Shown one piece after another: positions 24,650 to 32,611 of a stretch of DNA of 64,000 nt. The notes under the pieces are model-generated. The model was not told where the DNA came from and searched no databases. It was given only the letters and a program-made list of their open reading frames with translations. The stretch's first letter is position 1; every line of letters starts with the position of its first letter. The position numbers and the translations under genes are program-made. The stretch is from JBBQTQ01 sp038213135 (GTDB taxonomy: Bacteria; Actinomycetota; Thermoleophilia; Gaiellales; Gaiellaceae), in NCBI GenBank assembly GCA_038213135.1, contig JBBQTQ010000001.1:1-64000 (forward strand). Reading direction: 5' to 3'.

Positions 24650-25125
24650 GGGCGGCCGTGCTGACGATCTCCGACGGAGTCTCGGCGGGCGAGCGCGAGG
24701 ACAAGAGTGGCGAGCTGCTCGCAGAGCTGCTGGCGGCGGAGGGCTACGAGGTCGTGCGCCGTGTCGTGCCCGACGAGCGGGAGGCGATCGGGGAGGCGAT
24801 CGTCGAGCTCGCGGCGGAGACTCGGCTCGTCCTGACGACCGGCGGCACAGGTTTGGGACCGCGGGACGTGACGCCGGAGGCGACCGCGGGGGTGCTCGAC
24901 CGGGTGGCTCCGGGGATCGCGGAGGCGATCCGGGCCGACTCGATCGCCAAGACGCCGCACGCGCTGCTCTCACGCGGGGCGGCGGGCGTGCTGGGGCAGA
25001 CCCTGGTCGTCAACCTGCCCGGCTCGCCGGGAGGTTGCCGCGACGGGTTCGCCGTCGTGCGTCCCGCGCTCGCGCACGCGCTGGAGCTCCTCGCGGGCGA
25101 GCAGACCGCGCATCGCCAGACGTGA
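24646..25125 (+). CDS. mog: molybdopterin adenylyltransferase (MogA/MoaB family)
   Basis: A 159-residue enzyme that adenylylates molybdopterin before MoeA acts. Motifs: AVLTISDGVSAGEREDKSGELL, TTGGTGLGPRDVTPEAT (substrate loop) and LVVNLPGSPGG. GTG 24646 overlaps the moaC stop, and its own stop overlaps the start of the UbiA-type gene, so moaC, mog and the prenyltransferase are translationally linked. Confidence 0.93.
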   Translation: MRAAVLTISDGVSAGEREDKSGELLAELLAAEGYEVVRRVVPDEREAIGEAIVELAAETRLVLTTGGTGLGPRDVTPEATAGVLDRVAPGIAEAIRADSIAKTPHALLSRGAAGVLGQTLVVNLPGSPGGCRDGFAVVRPALAHALELLAGEQTAHRQT

Positions 25126-25982
25126 TCGGCGCGGTCGAGTACCCGCGTCGCTTCGCGTCGCTCGTGAAGATCGAGCACACGCTCTTCGCGCTGCCGTTCG
25201 CGTACGTCGGGGCGTTCCTCGCCGTCGGCGGTGCGCCGAGCGCGCACGATCTCGTCTGGATCACGGTCGCGATGGTGGGCGCACGGTCGCTGGCGATGGG
25301 GCTCAACCGGCTGATCGACGCCGGGATCGACGCCCGGAATCCGCGGACCGCCGGGCGGGAGCTGCCGCGCGGGTTGCTGCGGCCGTGGCAGGTCGCCGTG
25401 TTCTGCGCAGGCTCGCTCGCGGTCTTTCTCGTCGCGGTCTACCAGCTCCATCCGCTCGTGCGCTGGCTCTGGCCGATCCCGGTGGTCGGCTTTGTCGTCT
25501 ACCCGTACTTGAAGCGGTACACGTGGCTGTGTCACCTGTGGCTCGGCGCCGTCGATGGGCTAGCGCCGGTGGGAGCGTGGGTGGCGATCCGGGGCGACCT
25601 GCCCTGGCAGGCGTGGCTGCTCGGCGGTGCCGTCGCGACGTGGGTTGCGGGGTTCGACTTCTACTACGCGCTGTTCGACGCCGACGTCGACCGCGAGCAG
25701 GGGTTGCATTCGGTGGCGACGCGGTTTGGTACACGCGGGGCTTTCCGCGGCGCGCGGCTGCTGCACGTGGCCACGGTCGGCTTCCTCGTCGGGGCTGGTC
25801 TCGGTCTCGCAGTCGGCCCGCTCTACTGGATCGGGGTGGCGATCGCGGCGGTGCTGCTCGGGTACGAGCACGCCCTCGTCCGGCCCGGTGACCGGCGGCG
25901 GCTGAACGCCGCGTTCTTCACGATGAACGGGGCGATCAGCGTTCTGTTCTTCGCCTTCGTGCTTTCGGACGCGCTTTCGTGA
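25122..25982 (+). CDS. UbiA-family prenyltransferase, probably menaquinone pathway (MqnP-like)
   Basis: A 286-residue membrane enzyme with about eight helices and both Asp-rich motifs of UbiA enzymes: NRLIDAGIDARN (first) and DADVDREQGLHSVATRFG (second). It attaches a polyprenyl chain to an aromatic ring. The short form with YPRRFASLVKIEHTLFALPFAYVGA is typical of MqnP-type members of the futalosine menaquinone pathway in actinobacteria; this assignment is inference because no other mqn gene is present. GTG 25122 overlaps the mog stop. Confidence 0.85.
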   Translation: MIGAVEYPRRFASLVKIEHTLFALPFAYVGAFLAVGGAPSAHDLVWITVAMVGARSLAMGLNRLIDAGIDARNPRTAGRELPRGLLRPWQVAVFCAGSLAVFLVAVYQLHPLVRWLWPIPVVGFVVYPYLKRYTWLCHLWLGAVDGLAPVGAWVAIRGDLPWQAWLLGGAVATWVAGFDFYYALFDADVDREQGLHSVATRFGTRGAFRGARLLHVATVGFLVGAGLGLAVGPLYWIGVAIAAVLLGYEHALVRPGDRRRLNAAFFTMNGAISVLFFAFVLSDALS

Positions 25983-25991
25983 CGGATCTGG

Positions 25992-26068
25992 CTCGCTTCG
26001 GTCACACATCCGCGCGTTTTTGCCGGTTACGCTCGCAGCGGGGAGGAGGCCGGGCACACCGAAGCGAG
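25992..26068 (+). promoter_or_regulatory. possible structured leader upstream of ccmA
   Basis: CTCGCTTCGGT (25992-26002) and ACCGAAGCGAG (26058-26068) are perfect 11-base inverted arms 55 bases apart inside the 115-base gap before ccmA. If transcribed, they could close a stem around a G-rich inner region that ends 30 bases before the ATG. I could not match it to a known riboswitch class. It may instead be a pair of binding half-sites. Confidence 0.35.
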
Positions 26069-26097
26069 GACAAGGCCGGAAGGGACAGGTCCCGGCG

Positions 26098-26682
26098 ATG
26101 ATCCGGGCGCGGGGGCTTTCGAAGCGCTACGGCGCGAAGCGCGTCCTCGAGCGGGTCGACTTCGACTTGCGCGACGGGGGCTTCCTCCTGGTGACCGGCC
26201 CGAACGGCTCGGGGAAGACGACTCTGCTGCGTCTCTGCGCGGGCCTCGCCACCCCCACCACCGGTGAGCTCGCCGTGGACGCGGAGCGCCGCGCCGTCGG
26301 GTTCCTCGGCCACGAGCCGCTCGTCTACCGCGAGCTGACGGCGCTCGAGAACCTGGACCTTTACGGACGGCTCTACCGAATCCCGGAGCGCCGCGAGCGG
26401 ATCGGGATGCTGCTCGAGCGCTTCGGCCTCTGGGACGCGCGGGCCGACCGCGCCGGCTCCTTCTCGCGCGGCATGCTCCAGCGGCTCGCCCTTTGCCGGG
26501 CGCTCCTGCACGAGCCCGACCTGCTCCTCCTCGACGAGCCGTACAACGCACTCGACGAACAGGGAGCCGAGCTGCTCGACCGCGAGCTCGCCGAGCTTCG
26601 GCCGCAGGCGACCTTCCTCGTCGCCACTCACGATCCGGGTCGGCTTGAGCACCTTGCCAGCGGCCGCCTCGCGTTCGCATGA
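26098..26682 (+). CDS. ccmA: heme exporter ATP-binding protein
   Basis: A 194-residue ABC ATPase of cytochrome c maturation system I. Walker A GPNGSGKTT, Walker B LLLLDEPYNALDEQG, switch His in ATHD. The signature is SFSRGMLQR rather than LSGGQ, which is characteristic of CcmA. With CcmB and CcmC it acts in release of heme-charged CcmE. It is the first gene of the ccmABCD-hemX-hemACD run and overlaps ccmB by 4 bases. Confidence 0.93.
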   Translation: MIRARGLSKRYGAKRVLERVDFDLRDGGFLLVTGPNGSGKTTLLRLCAGLATPTTGELAVDAERRAVGFLGHEPLVYRELTALENLDLYGRLYRIPERRERIGMLLERFGLWDARADRAGSFSRGMLQRLALCRALLHEPDLLLLDEPYNALDEQGAELLDRELAELRPQATFLVATHDPGRLEHLASGRLAFA

Positions 26683-27320
26683 GCCGTTACCTCCGCGACG
26701 TCGCCACGCTCGCCCGCAAGGACGTCCTTCTCGAGCTGCGAGCCCGCGACACGCTCCCCGCGATGCTGCTCTTCGTCCTCTCCGCACTGGTCACCTTCCA
26801 CTTCGTGCTGCCGGCGCACAGCTCGCAGCTCGCCGCGAAGGGGCTGCTCTGGGTCGCGATCGTGTTCACCGCACTGCTCGGCCTCTCGCGCGCGTTCGTC
26901 GCGGAGCGCGAACAGCGGCTGATGGACGGGCTGCTGCTCTCGCCCGTCGACCGCAGCGCCATCTGGGCTGCGAAAGGCGTCGCAACCCTCGTCTTCCTCG
27001 CGCTCGCCGAGGTCGTCGCGCTCCCCGCGTACGCGATCTTCTTCTCCGGGATCGACGGCGCGACGATCGCGGGTGTCGTCCTCGCCGATGTCGGTATCTG
27101 CGCAGTCGGGATCTTGCTCGCCGCGATGGCCTCCGTCAGTCGCGCGCGCGAGCTGCTCCTCCCTCTGCTCTTCCTGCCGCTCGCGATCCCGATCGTCGTC
27201 GGCGGGGTCGGCGCGAGCATCGCGGGCGGTCCTGGCCGGTACCTGGGCTTCCTTGGGCTCTACGACGCCCTTTTTGCGATCCTTAGCTGGGCTTCCTTTG
27301 AATACGTGGTTGCGGAATAA
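26679..27320 (+). CDS. ccmB: heme exporter membrane protein CcmB
   Basis: A 213-residue protein with six membrane helices. Family features: the opening RDVATLARKDVLLELRARDTLPAMLLFVLSALVTFHF and the cytosolic loop SRAFVAEREQRLMDGLLLSPVDRSAIWAAKG, the expected CcmA contact. The next gene, ccmC, starts inside its last codons. Confidence 0.93.
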   Translation: MSRYLRDVATLARKDVLLELRARDTLPAMLLFVLSALVTFHFVLPAHSSQLAAKGLLWVAIVFTALLGLSRAFVAEREQRLMDGLLLSPVDRSAIWAAKGVATLVFLALAEVVALPAYAIFFSGIDGATIAGVVLADVGICAVGILLAAMASVSRARELLLPLLFLPLAIPIVVGGVGASIAGGPGRYLGFLGLYDALFAILSWASFEYVVAE

Positions 27321-27987
27321 CACTGTCGTCGCGTTCGCGGCGTTGACGTTCGCCCTGATGACGGCGGCGATCTCGTTGATCTTCTTCTACGTCCCGACGG
27401 ATGCCGACCAGGGCTTCTCGCAGAAGATCTTCTACTTCCACGTGCCGATCGCGCTCACTGCGTACGCATGCTTCGGCTACGGCGCGTTGAAGGCCCTGCT
27501 CCATCTCTGGCGGCGCTCGCCCGGGGCGGACCTCGAGAGCTACGTCGCCATCCACCAGGGCGTCATCTTCGGAGCGCTCACGCTGATCACCGGCTCGATC
27601 TGGGCCAAGATCTCCTGGGGAGTCTGGTGGGCCTGGAGCTCGAACCAGCTCGTGCTCTTCCTCGTGCTCTTCCTCTTCTACTCGGCCTACTTCATGCTCC
27701 GCTTCTCGGTCGAGCCGGGTCCGGGTCGCGCGAACATGTCGGCGGTGTACGCGCTCTTCGGGGTCGTTCTGATCCCCGTCAGCTTCTTCGCGATCCGCCT
27801 CGCCAACGACTTCATCCACCCGACCGTCTTCACGTCGCGGGGGCCGCAGATGGCCGGCTCGATGTTCCTCACGTTCTGCGTCTCGTGCGCGGCGATGCTC
27901 TCGCTCGCCTACACGCTGTACCGGGTCGAGCTGCTCGGCAAGCGGCTGGACGCAGACCTCAAGGACCTGAAGGAGCTGCTGACATGA
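27298..27987 (+). CDS. ccmC: heme-handling protein CcmC
   Basis: A 229-residue membrane protein with six helices that presents heme to CcmE. The Trp-rich heme motif reads WGVWWAWSSNQL, and the two expected axial His residues are in FYFHVP and DFIHPTV. Start TTG 27298 lies inside ccmB (23-base overlap); no better start is available before the first helix. The next gene overlaps its stop by 4 bases. Confidence 0.92.
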   Translation: MNTWLRNNTVVAFAALTFALMTAAISLIFFYVPTDADQGFSQKIFYFHVPIALTAYACFGYGALKALLHLWRRSPGADLESYVAIHQGVIFGALTLITGSIWAKISWGVWWAWSSNQLVLFLVLFLFYSAYFMLRFSVEPGPGRANMSAVYALFGVVLIPVSFFAIRLANDFIHPTVFTSRGPQMAGSMFLTFCVSCAAMLSLAYTLYRVELLGKRLDADLKDLKELLT

Positions 27988-28163
27988 CGAACGGCGAGAA
28001 GTACGTCGCCGCGGCGTACCTCGTTGTCTTCCTCTTCGTGCTCGCCTACGTGCTGATCATGGCGACCAAGCTGACGCGCCTGCGGCGCGATGTCAGCGAG
28101 CTCGTCGAGCTGGCGCGACAGCGCGAGGAGAAGGTCGAGCCGAAGCAGGTCGTCGTTGGCTGA
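27984..28163 (+). CDS. small single-helix protein in the CcmD position
   Basis: A 59-residue protein: one membrane helix (about 10-28) followed by a highly charged tail (RLRRDVSELVELARQREEK). Size, topology and position directly after ccmC match CcmD, which connects CcmABC and helps release holo-CcmE. The sequence itself is too short for a firm family match. It overlaps genes on both sides. Confidence 0.65.
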   Translation: MTNGEKYVAAAYLVVFLFVLAYVLIMATKLTRLRRDVSELVELARQREEKVEPKQVVVG

Positions 28164-28944
28164 GGTGCTCGTCTGGCCGGCCCTCTTCGCCTACGGCGAG
28201 GCGGCTCTCGCCTACGCGGGAAACGCGGCGCGGCCAGGAGTGGCGGGGCGGCTCGCGACCTGGGGAGTCCGGCTCGGTTGGCTCGTGCAGACCGCGCTGC
28301 TCGTCGCGCAGGCTGCGCGCGCCGACGGGTTCCCCTGGGACGCCTGGGCCGGCTCGCTGAACCTCTTCGTCTGGCTCGTCGTCGCCGTGTACCTGATCTG
28401 GGGCTGCCGGACGCGCTTCCGGTTGCTCGGATTGGCCGTCATGCCGCTCGCCGCCATCCTGCTCTTCACGGCCTGGGCGGGAGGCGGAACCGGGGTGGGC
28501 ACGCGTAGCCATTACTCCAACGTGTTCCTCATACTCCACGTCGGCTTCGTGCTCGCGGCCTTCGCCGGGTTCACGCTCGCCGCCGGTCTGGCGGGGCTGT
28601 ACCTCTGGCAGGAGCGGCGGCTCAAGCGGCGCCAGGCCGGGGGCCTACTCGGACGAGCGCCCTCGCTCGCGAGCCTCGAGAGCCTCGCGGGTCGCACGGT
28701 CGCCTTCGCGCTGCCGGCCCTGACGGCCGGCATCGTCGCCGGCTTCGTCCGCCTCGGCAGCCACGGCGGCGGGGTCGACGCGCTGATGGCCGTAACCCTG
28801 CTGACCTGGGTGGTCTACGGCGCGTTCCTCGTGCTGCGCTACGAGTTGGGCTGGCGCGGCCGCCGCGCGGCCTGGTTGCTCGTGGCCGGGTTCGCGCTCG
28901 TGATCGTCGCTCGGCTCGGTCTCCCGCTCACCCATTTCGCATGA
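28156..28944 (+). CDS. HemX/CcsA-like membrane protein (cytochrome c assembly family)
   Basis: A 262-residue protein with eight predicted helices of the cytochrome c assembly family. The conserved core is present in reduced form: PWDAWAGSLNLFVWLVV, LLFTAW, HYSNVFLILHVGFVLAAFAGFTLA, and late His residues (GSHGG, LTHFA). It lies between ccmD and hemA. In Bacillus the homologue HemX next to hemA lowers HemA amount, so HemX is as likely as a CcsA/CcmF heme ligase. Start TTG 28156; GTG 28165 is an alternative. Confidence 0.78.
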   Translation: MAEVLVWPALFAYGEAALAYAGNAARPGVAGRLATWGVRLGWLVQTALLVAQAARADGFPWDAWAGSLNLFVWLVVAVYLIWGCRTRFRLLGLAVMPLAAILLFTAWAGGGTGVGTRSHYSNVFLILHVGFVLAAFAGFTLAAGLAGLYLWQERRLKRRQAGGLLGRAPSLASLESLAGRTVAFALPALTAGIVAGFVRLGSHGGGVDALMAVTLLTWVVYGAFLVLRYELGWRGRRAAWLLVAGFALVIVARLGLPLTHFA

Positions 28945-30125
28945 CGCTTTCGCTCGTCGGCATCTCGCACCACGTCGCACCCGTCGAGCTGCGGGAGCGT
29001 GTCGCGCTCGACGTTTCCGCCTCGGGTGCGCTGGCGCAAAAGCTCGCAGGTGAGGGCGAGGCGGTCTGCCTCTCGACCTGCAACCGGACCGAGATCTATC
29101 TCGCGGGAGCCGACGAGAGCCTGGCCGTCGAGGCACTCGGCGAGATCGCCGGCGAGGAGCTCGGCAGCGTCCTCTACCGCCTCAGCGACGAGGCGGCCGC
29201 CCTCCACCTCTTCCGGGTCGCCGCCGGTCTCGACTCGATGGTTCCGGGCGAAGGCGAGATCCTTGGTCAGGTGAGGGCGGCCTACGAGGCCGGGTCGCCG
29301 GGGCAGGTGCTGGACAGACTCTTCCGGCAGGCGCTCCACTCGGGGCGCAAGGTCCGCAACGAGACCGCGATCGGCGAGAGCCCGGCCTCGGTCTCGTCCG
29401 CCGCGGCTGCGCTTGCCGAGCAGGTCTTCGGCGACCTCACGGGTCGCCGCGTGCTCGTTCTGGGCGGGGGCAAGATCGGAACGTTGTCGGCGCGCAGCCT
29501 CACTTCCCGGGGGGCGGTGGTCGAGACGATCGAGAGCCGGACCGTGCCCGCCGAGCGTGTCCGCGCCGAGCTCGCAGACGCGGACGTCGTTGTCTCCTCG
29601 ACGAGCACAGCGGGCTTCGTGCTCCGCAAGGCAGATGTGGAGCAGGCGCTCATCGGCCGGCGAGGGCGGCCGCTGTTCCTGATCGACATCGCCGTCCCGC
29701 GCGACCTCGATCCCGCAATCCACGAGCTGGACGGCTGCTACCTCTACGACATCGACGATCTCGAGGCGATCGTTGCGGAGACCCTGGCCGGTCGGAGGCG
29801 CGAGGCCACCCGGGCGGAGGCGATCGTGGCGGAGGAGGCCGACCGCTTCCACTCCTGGCACGCGTCGCTCGACGTCGTCCCGGCGATCGCGTCCTTACGC
29901 GCCCGCGCGGAGGCGATTCGTGCGAGCGAGCTGGAGCGGGTGCGCGGACGGCTCGGTGGGCTCTCGGAGAACGACCGCCGCACGGTCGAGTCGATCACGG
30001 CTCAGATCGTGAACAAGCTCCTCCACCTGCCGACGGTTCGGATGAAGGAGGCGGCGGCCGGGGCGGACGGTGCGGTCTACGCCGACGCGGTGCGCCATCT
30101 CTTCGGCCTCGAGGACGAGCGCTGA
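28941..30125 (+). CDS. hemA: glutamyl-tRNA reductase
   Basis: A 394-residue NADPH enzyme making glutamate-1-semialdehyde, the first step of heme synthesis by the C5 route. Catalytic Cys in LSTCNRTEIY (near 46), GISHHVAPVELRE at the N-terminus, the substrate-pocket block MVPGEGEILGQV, the NADPH-binding VLVLGGGKIG, and a C-terminal dimerisation helix. Its start overlaps the hemX-like gene by 4 bases. Confidence 0.97.
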   Translation: MTLSLVGISHHVAPVELRERVALDVSASGALAQKLAGEGEAVCLSTCNRTEIYLAGADESLAVEALGEIAGEELGSVLYRLSDEAAALHLFRVAAGLDSMVPGEGEILGQVRAAYEAGSPGQVLDRLFRQALHSGRKVRNETAIGESPASVSSAAAALAEQVFGDLTGRRVLVLGGGKIGTLSARSLTSRGAVVETIESRTVPAERVRAELADADVVVSSTSTAGFVLRKADVEQALIGRRGRPLFLIDIAVPRDLDPAIHELDGCYLYDIDDLEAIVAETLAGRRREATRAEAIVAEEADRFHSWHASLDVVPAIASLRARAEAIRASELERVRGRLGGLSENDRRTVESITAQIVNKLLHLPTVRMKEAAAGADGAVYADAVRHLFGLEDER

Positions 30126-30126
30126 A

Positions 30127-30963
30127 TTGCTCGTTCGGGTCGGGACGCGCGGCAGCCGGCTCGCGCTGACGCAGGCGGAGCTTGCGGCAGAGCTGCTGCG
30201 CCGGCCCGGTGTCGAGATTGCGCTCGTGCCGATCACGACCGCGGGCGACAGGGATCGTTCGAAGCCGTTCGGCGAGATCGGGTCGCGCGGGGTTTTCGTC
30301 AAGGAGATCGAGGAGGCGCTGCTCGCCGGCCGCATCGACGTTGCGGTGCACTCGGCGAAGGACATGACCTCGTCGGACACCGAGGGTCTCGTGGTCGGGG
30401 CCTACGTCCGTCGCGAGGATCCGCGCGACGCCCTCTGCGGTGCCGCTCGGTTGCGGCCGGGAATGCGGATCGGCACGGCTTCGGTGCGACGCCGCGCGCA
30501 GCTACTCGCGCTCGAGCCCACGCTGAACGTCGAGCCGATGCGGGGGAACATCGATACCCGATTACGCAAGCGGGACGAGCGGGGGTTGGACGCGATCGTG
30601 CTTGCCGCCTGCGGGCTCGACCGGCTAGGGCTGAGCGCGGAGGTCGGCCATCGCTTCGAGCCGGCCGAGCTGTTGCCCGAGGCCGGTCAAGGCGCTCTCG
30701 CACTGCAGGTGCGCGTCGGCGAGGAGGAGCTTGCGGCAGCGGCCGATCACGCCGAGACGCGGCGTCGGGTCGAGGCGGAGCGTGCGTGCGTGGGTGTGGT
30801 CGGTGGCGGGTGTCTGGCGCCCGTCGCGGCTCATCACGACGGGCAGGTGTTGGAGGCGCTGATCGCAGACGAGAACGGCGCCTGGGTCGAGCGGCGTCGC
30901 GGGGAGGACGCGCGCGCACTCGGCGAGGAGCTGGCCGCGATCGCGGCCGCCCACGCCACCTGA
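30127..30963 (+). CDS. hemC: porphobilinogen deaminase (hydroxymethylbilane synthase)
   Basis: A 278-residue enzyme. Motifs: GTRGSRLALTQAE, the catalytic Asp in HSAKDM, GTASVRRRAQL, MRGNIDTRLRK, and the dipyrromethane cofactor Cys in VGGGCLAPVAAH. Start TTG 30127 follows the hemA stop by one base. It is slightly shorter than typical 300-residue versions, mainly at the C-terminus. Confidence 0.95.
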   Translation: MLVRVGTRGSRLALTQAELAAELLRRPGVEIALVPITTAGDRDRSKPFGEIGSRGVFVKEIEEALLAGRIDVAVHSAKDMTSSDTEGLVVGAYVRREDPRDALCGAARLRPGMRIGTASVRRRAQLLALEPTLNVEPMRGNIDTRLRKRDERGLDAIVLAACGLDRLGLSAEVGHRFEPAELLPEAGQGALALQVRVGEEELAAAADHAETRRRVEAERACVGVVGGGCLAPVAAHHDGQVLEALIADENGAWVERRRGEDARALGEELAAIAAAHAT

Positions 30964-30989
30964 GAGTTGTCACGGTTTCGTCACAGACA

Positions 30990-31048
30990 CGTGCGCTTTT
31001 CCTCGATAGCGTTGAGCCGAGGCGGGGGCTCGGGGGCCCCCTGTAACG
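30990..31048 (+). repeat. GGGGGC-hairpin element, copy 1, upstream of hemD
   Basis: About 59 bases in the hemC-hemD gap. It contains CTCGATAGCGTTGAGCC, then GGGGGC(TCGGGG)GCCCCC at 31025-31042, then TGTAAC. The same order recurs, inverted, at 39202-39261 with roughly 80 percent identity by eye. A GACA/GATAG pair before the hairpin could be a promoter, which would place the hairpin in the 5' leader of hemD, 25 bases before its start. Confidence 0.65.
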
Positions 31049-31067
31049 GAAAGAGTCTGGTCGCGGC

Positions 31068-31706
31068 GTGCGCGTGATCGTCACCCGCGCTACCGAGCAG
31101 GCCGGGCCGCTCTCCGAGCGGTTGCGCGCGCTGGGCCACGAGGTCGTCCCGTGCCCGTTGATTCGCGTCGAGCCGCTCGGTGACGAACCGATCGACACGT
31201 CCGGCTACGACTGGGTGGTCGTCACGAGCCGGACGGGCGCGTCGGAGCTCGCGCGGCGATCGGACCCGCAAGCGCTCCCTCCGGTCGCGGCGATCGGCCC
31301 CGGGACCGCGGAGGTCTTGCGCGGTCTCGGGATCGAGCCGACGCTCGTCGCGAGCGTCTCCACTCAGGAGGGCCTGCTCGCCGAGCTACCCGAGCTGGCG
31401 GGCCGGGTGCTCTTCGCCGGAGCGGAGGATGCACGCCGGGTGCTTGTCGACGAGCTCGGAGCCGACTTCCTACCCCTCTACCGCACCGTTCCGCTCACCC
31501 CCACCTCACCTCCCGAGGGAGACGTGATCGTACTCGCCTCGGCATCTGCCGCGCGCGCCTTCGCCGCTCTCGGCACCTCGATCCCGGCAGTCACGATCGG
31601 GCCACAGACGAGCGCCGCCGCCCGCGCCGCGGGGGTCGAGGTCATCGCGGAGGCCGCAACGCATGATCTCGAAGGGCTGCTGACCGCGATCGCTACCCTC
31701 CCCTAG
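31068..31706 (+). CDS. hemD: uroporphyrinogen-III synthase
   Basis: A 212-residue two-lobed enzyme that closes and inverts ring D of the tetrapyrrole. The family is weakly conserved; supporting features are VIVTRATEQAGPLSERLRALGHEV at the N-terminus, YDWVVVTSRTGA, the PVAAIGPGTAEVLRGLG block and the late IPAVTIGPQTSAAARAAG. The length is a little short but complete. It follows hemC after a 104-base gap holding the hairpin element, so it may have its own promoter. Its stop overlaps the next start by one base. Confidence 0.85.
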   Translation: MRVIVTRATEQAGPLSERLRALGHEVVPCPLIRVEPLGDEPIDTSGYDWVVVTSRTGASELARRSDPQALPPVAAIGPGTAEVLRGLGIEPTLVASVSTQEGLLAELPELAGRVLFAGAEDARRVLVDELGADFLPLYRTVPLTPTSPPEGDVIVLASASAARAFAALGTSIPAVTIGPQTSAAARAAGVEVIAEAATHDLEGLLTAIATLP

Positions 31707-32515
31707 TGCCGGGCTTCATCTCCTTCCTCACCGACTTCGGCCTGCAGGACGACTTCGTCGGAACCTGTCACGGCGTGATGAAGAGGATCGCGCCCGACGT
31801 GCAGATCATCGACATCACGCACGGGATCGAGCCGCAACGTGTCCTGCAGGGCGCGCTCGTCCTGGCGAACACGCTTCCCTACATGCCGGAAGGCGTGCAC
31901 CTCGCGGTTGTCGACCCCGGCGTGGGTAGCGACCGGCTCGAGGTCGCGCTCCGGGGAGCCGACGGCCGGCTGTACGTGGGCCCCGACAACGGTCTACTCG
32001 TCCCCGCGGCCGAGCGGCTCGGTGGCATCGCTGCCGCCCACTCGCTCGAGAACCCTGCCTACAGGCTCGAGCGCGTGTCGAAGACCTTCCACGGCCGCGA
32101 CGTCTTCTCGCCGGCCGCAGCCCACCTCGCGATCGGCCTCGACATCGCCGAGCTCGGCCCCGCTCTCGATCCGGCGAGCCTTGTCCGCATCGATCTGCCC
32201 GAGCCCGAGATCGGCAAGGGGCGCATCCGTGCGACCGTTCTCTACACCGACCAGTTCGGCAACGTCCAGCTGAACCTCACGCGCGCGCACCTCGAGCAAG
32301 TCGGGCTCGAGCAGGGCACGAGGGTCGAGCTCGAGCTGGCGCTGGAGCGTTACTACGCCGTCACGGCGCAGACGTTCACCGACGCCGACCCGGGCGACAT
32401 CATCCTCTACGAGGACGCCTACGGGAACGTCGCGATCGCGATCAACCACGGCAACGCCGCCGAGATGTTCTCCGTGCGGCCGGGCCAGGAGCTTCGCATC
32501 CACCTGCGGCCCTGA
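31706..32515 (+). CDS. S-adenosyl-L-methionine hydrolase/adenosyltransferase (DUF62)
   Basis: A 269-residue enzyme of the fluorinase/SAM hydroxide adenosyltransferase family, which splits SAM to adenosine and methionine. Markers: FLTDFGLQDDFVG, AVVDPGVGS, GPDNGLLVPAAE, FHGRDVFSPAAAHLA, and the C-terminal DQFGNVQLNLT. No halogenase-specific insertion is apparent. It is translationally coupled to hemD (TAGTG). Confidence 0.9.
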   Translation: MPGFISFLTDFGLQDDFVGTCHGVMKRIAPDVQIIDITHGIEPQRVLQGALVLANTLPYMPEGVHLAVVDPGVGSDRLEVALRGADGRLYVGPDNGLLVPAAERLGGIAAAHSLENPAYRLERVSKTFHGRDVFSPAAAHLAIGLDIAELGPALDPASLVRIDLPEPEIGKGRIRATVLYTDQFGNVQLNLTRAHLEQVGLEQGTRVELELALERYYAVTAQTFTDADPGDIILYEDAYGNVAIAINHGNAAEMFSVRPGQELRIHLRP

Positions 32516-32525
32516 CCCATGCGTG

Positions 32526-32598
32526 TGGCGAGGGCCGGAATTGAACCGGCGACACCACGGTTTTCAGCCGTGTGCTCTACCGACTGAGCTACCTCGCC
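32526..32598 (-). tRNA. tRNA-Phe (GAA anticodon)
   Basis: Read on the minus strand, the acceptor GGCGAGG (from 32598) pairs with CCTCGCC and discriminator A at 32526; D-arm GCTC/GAGC; anticodon loop CTGAAAA with GAA; T-arm GGTTCAATTCC. It is 73 nt long; CCA is not in the gene. It lies between the SAM hydrolase gene and a receiver-domain gene. Confidence 0.97.
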
Positions 32599-32611
32599 GA
32601 GCCGGCGCAGT

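Noticed and set aside
25983..26097. Cobalamin, TPP or SAM riboswitch upstream of ccmA
   Set aside because: None of the conserved core strings of these classes is present; only the long inverted arms remain as evidence of structure.
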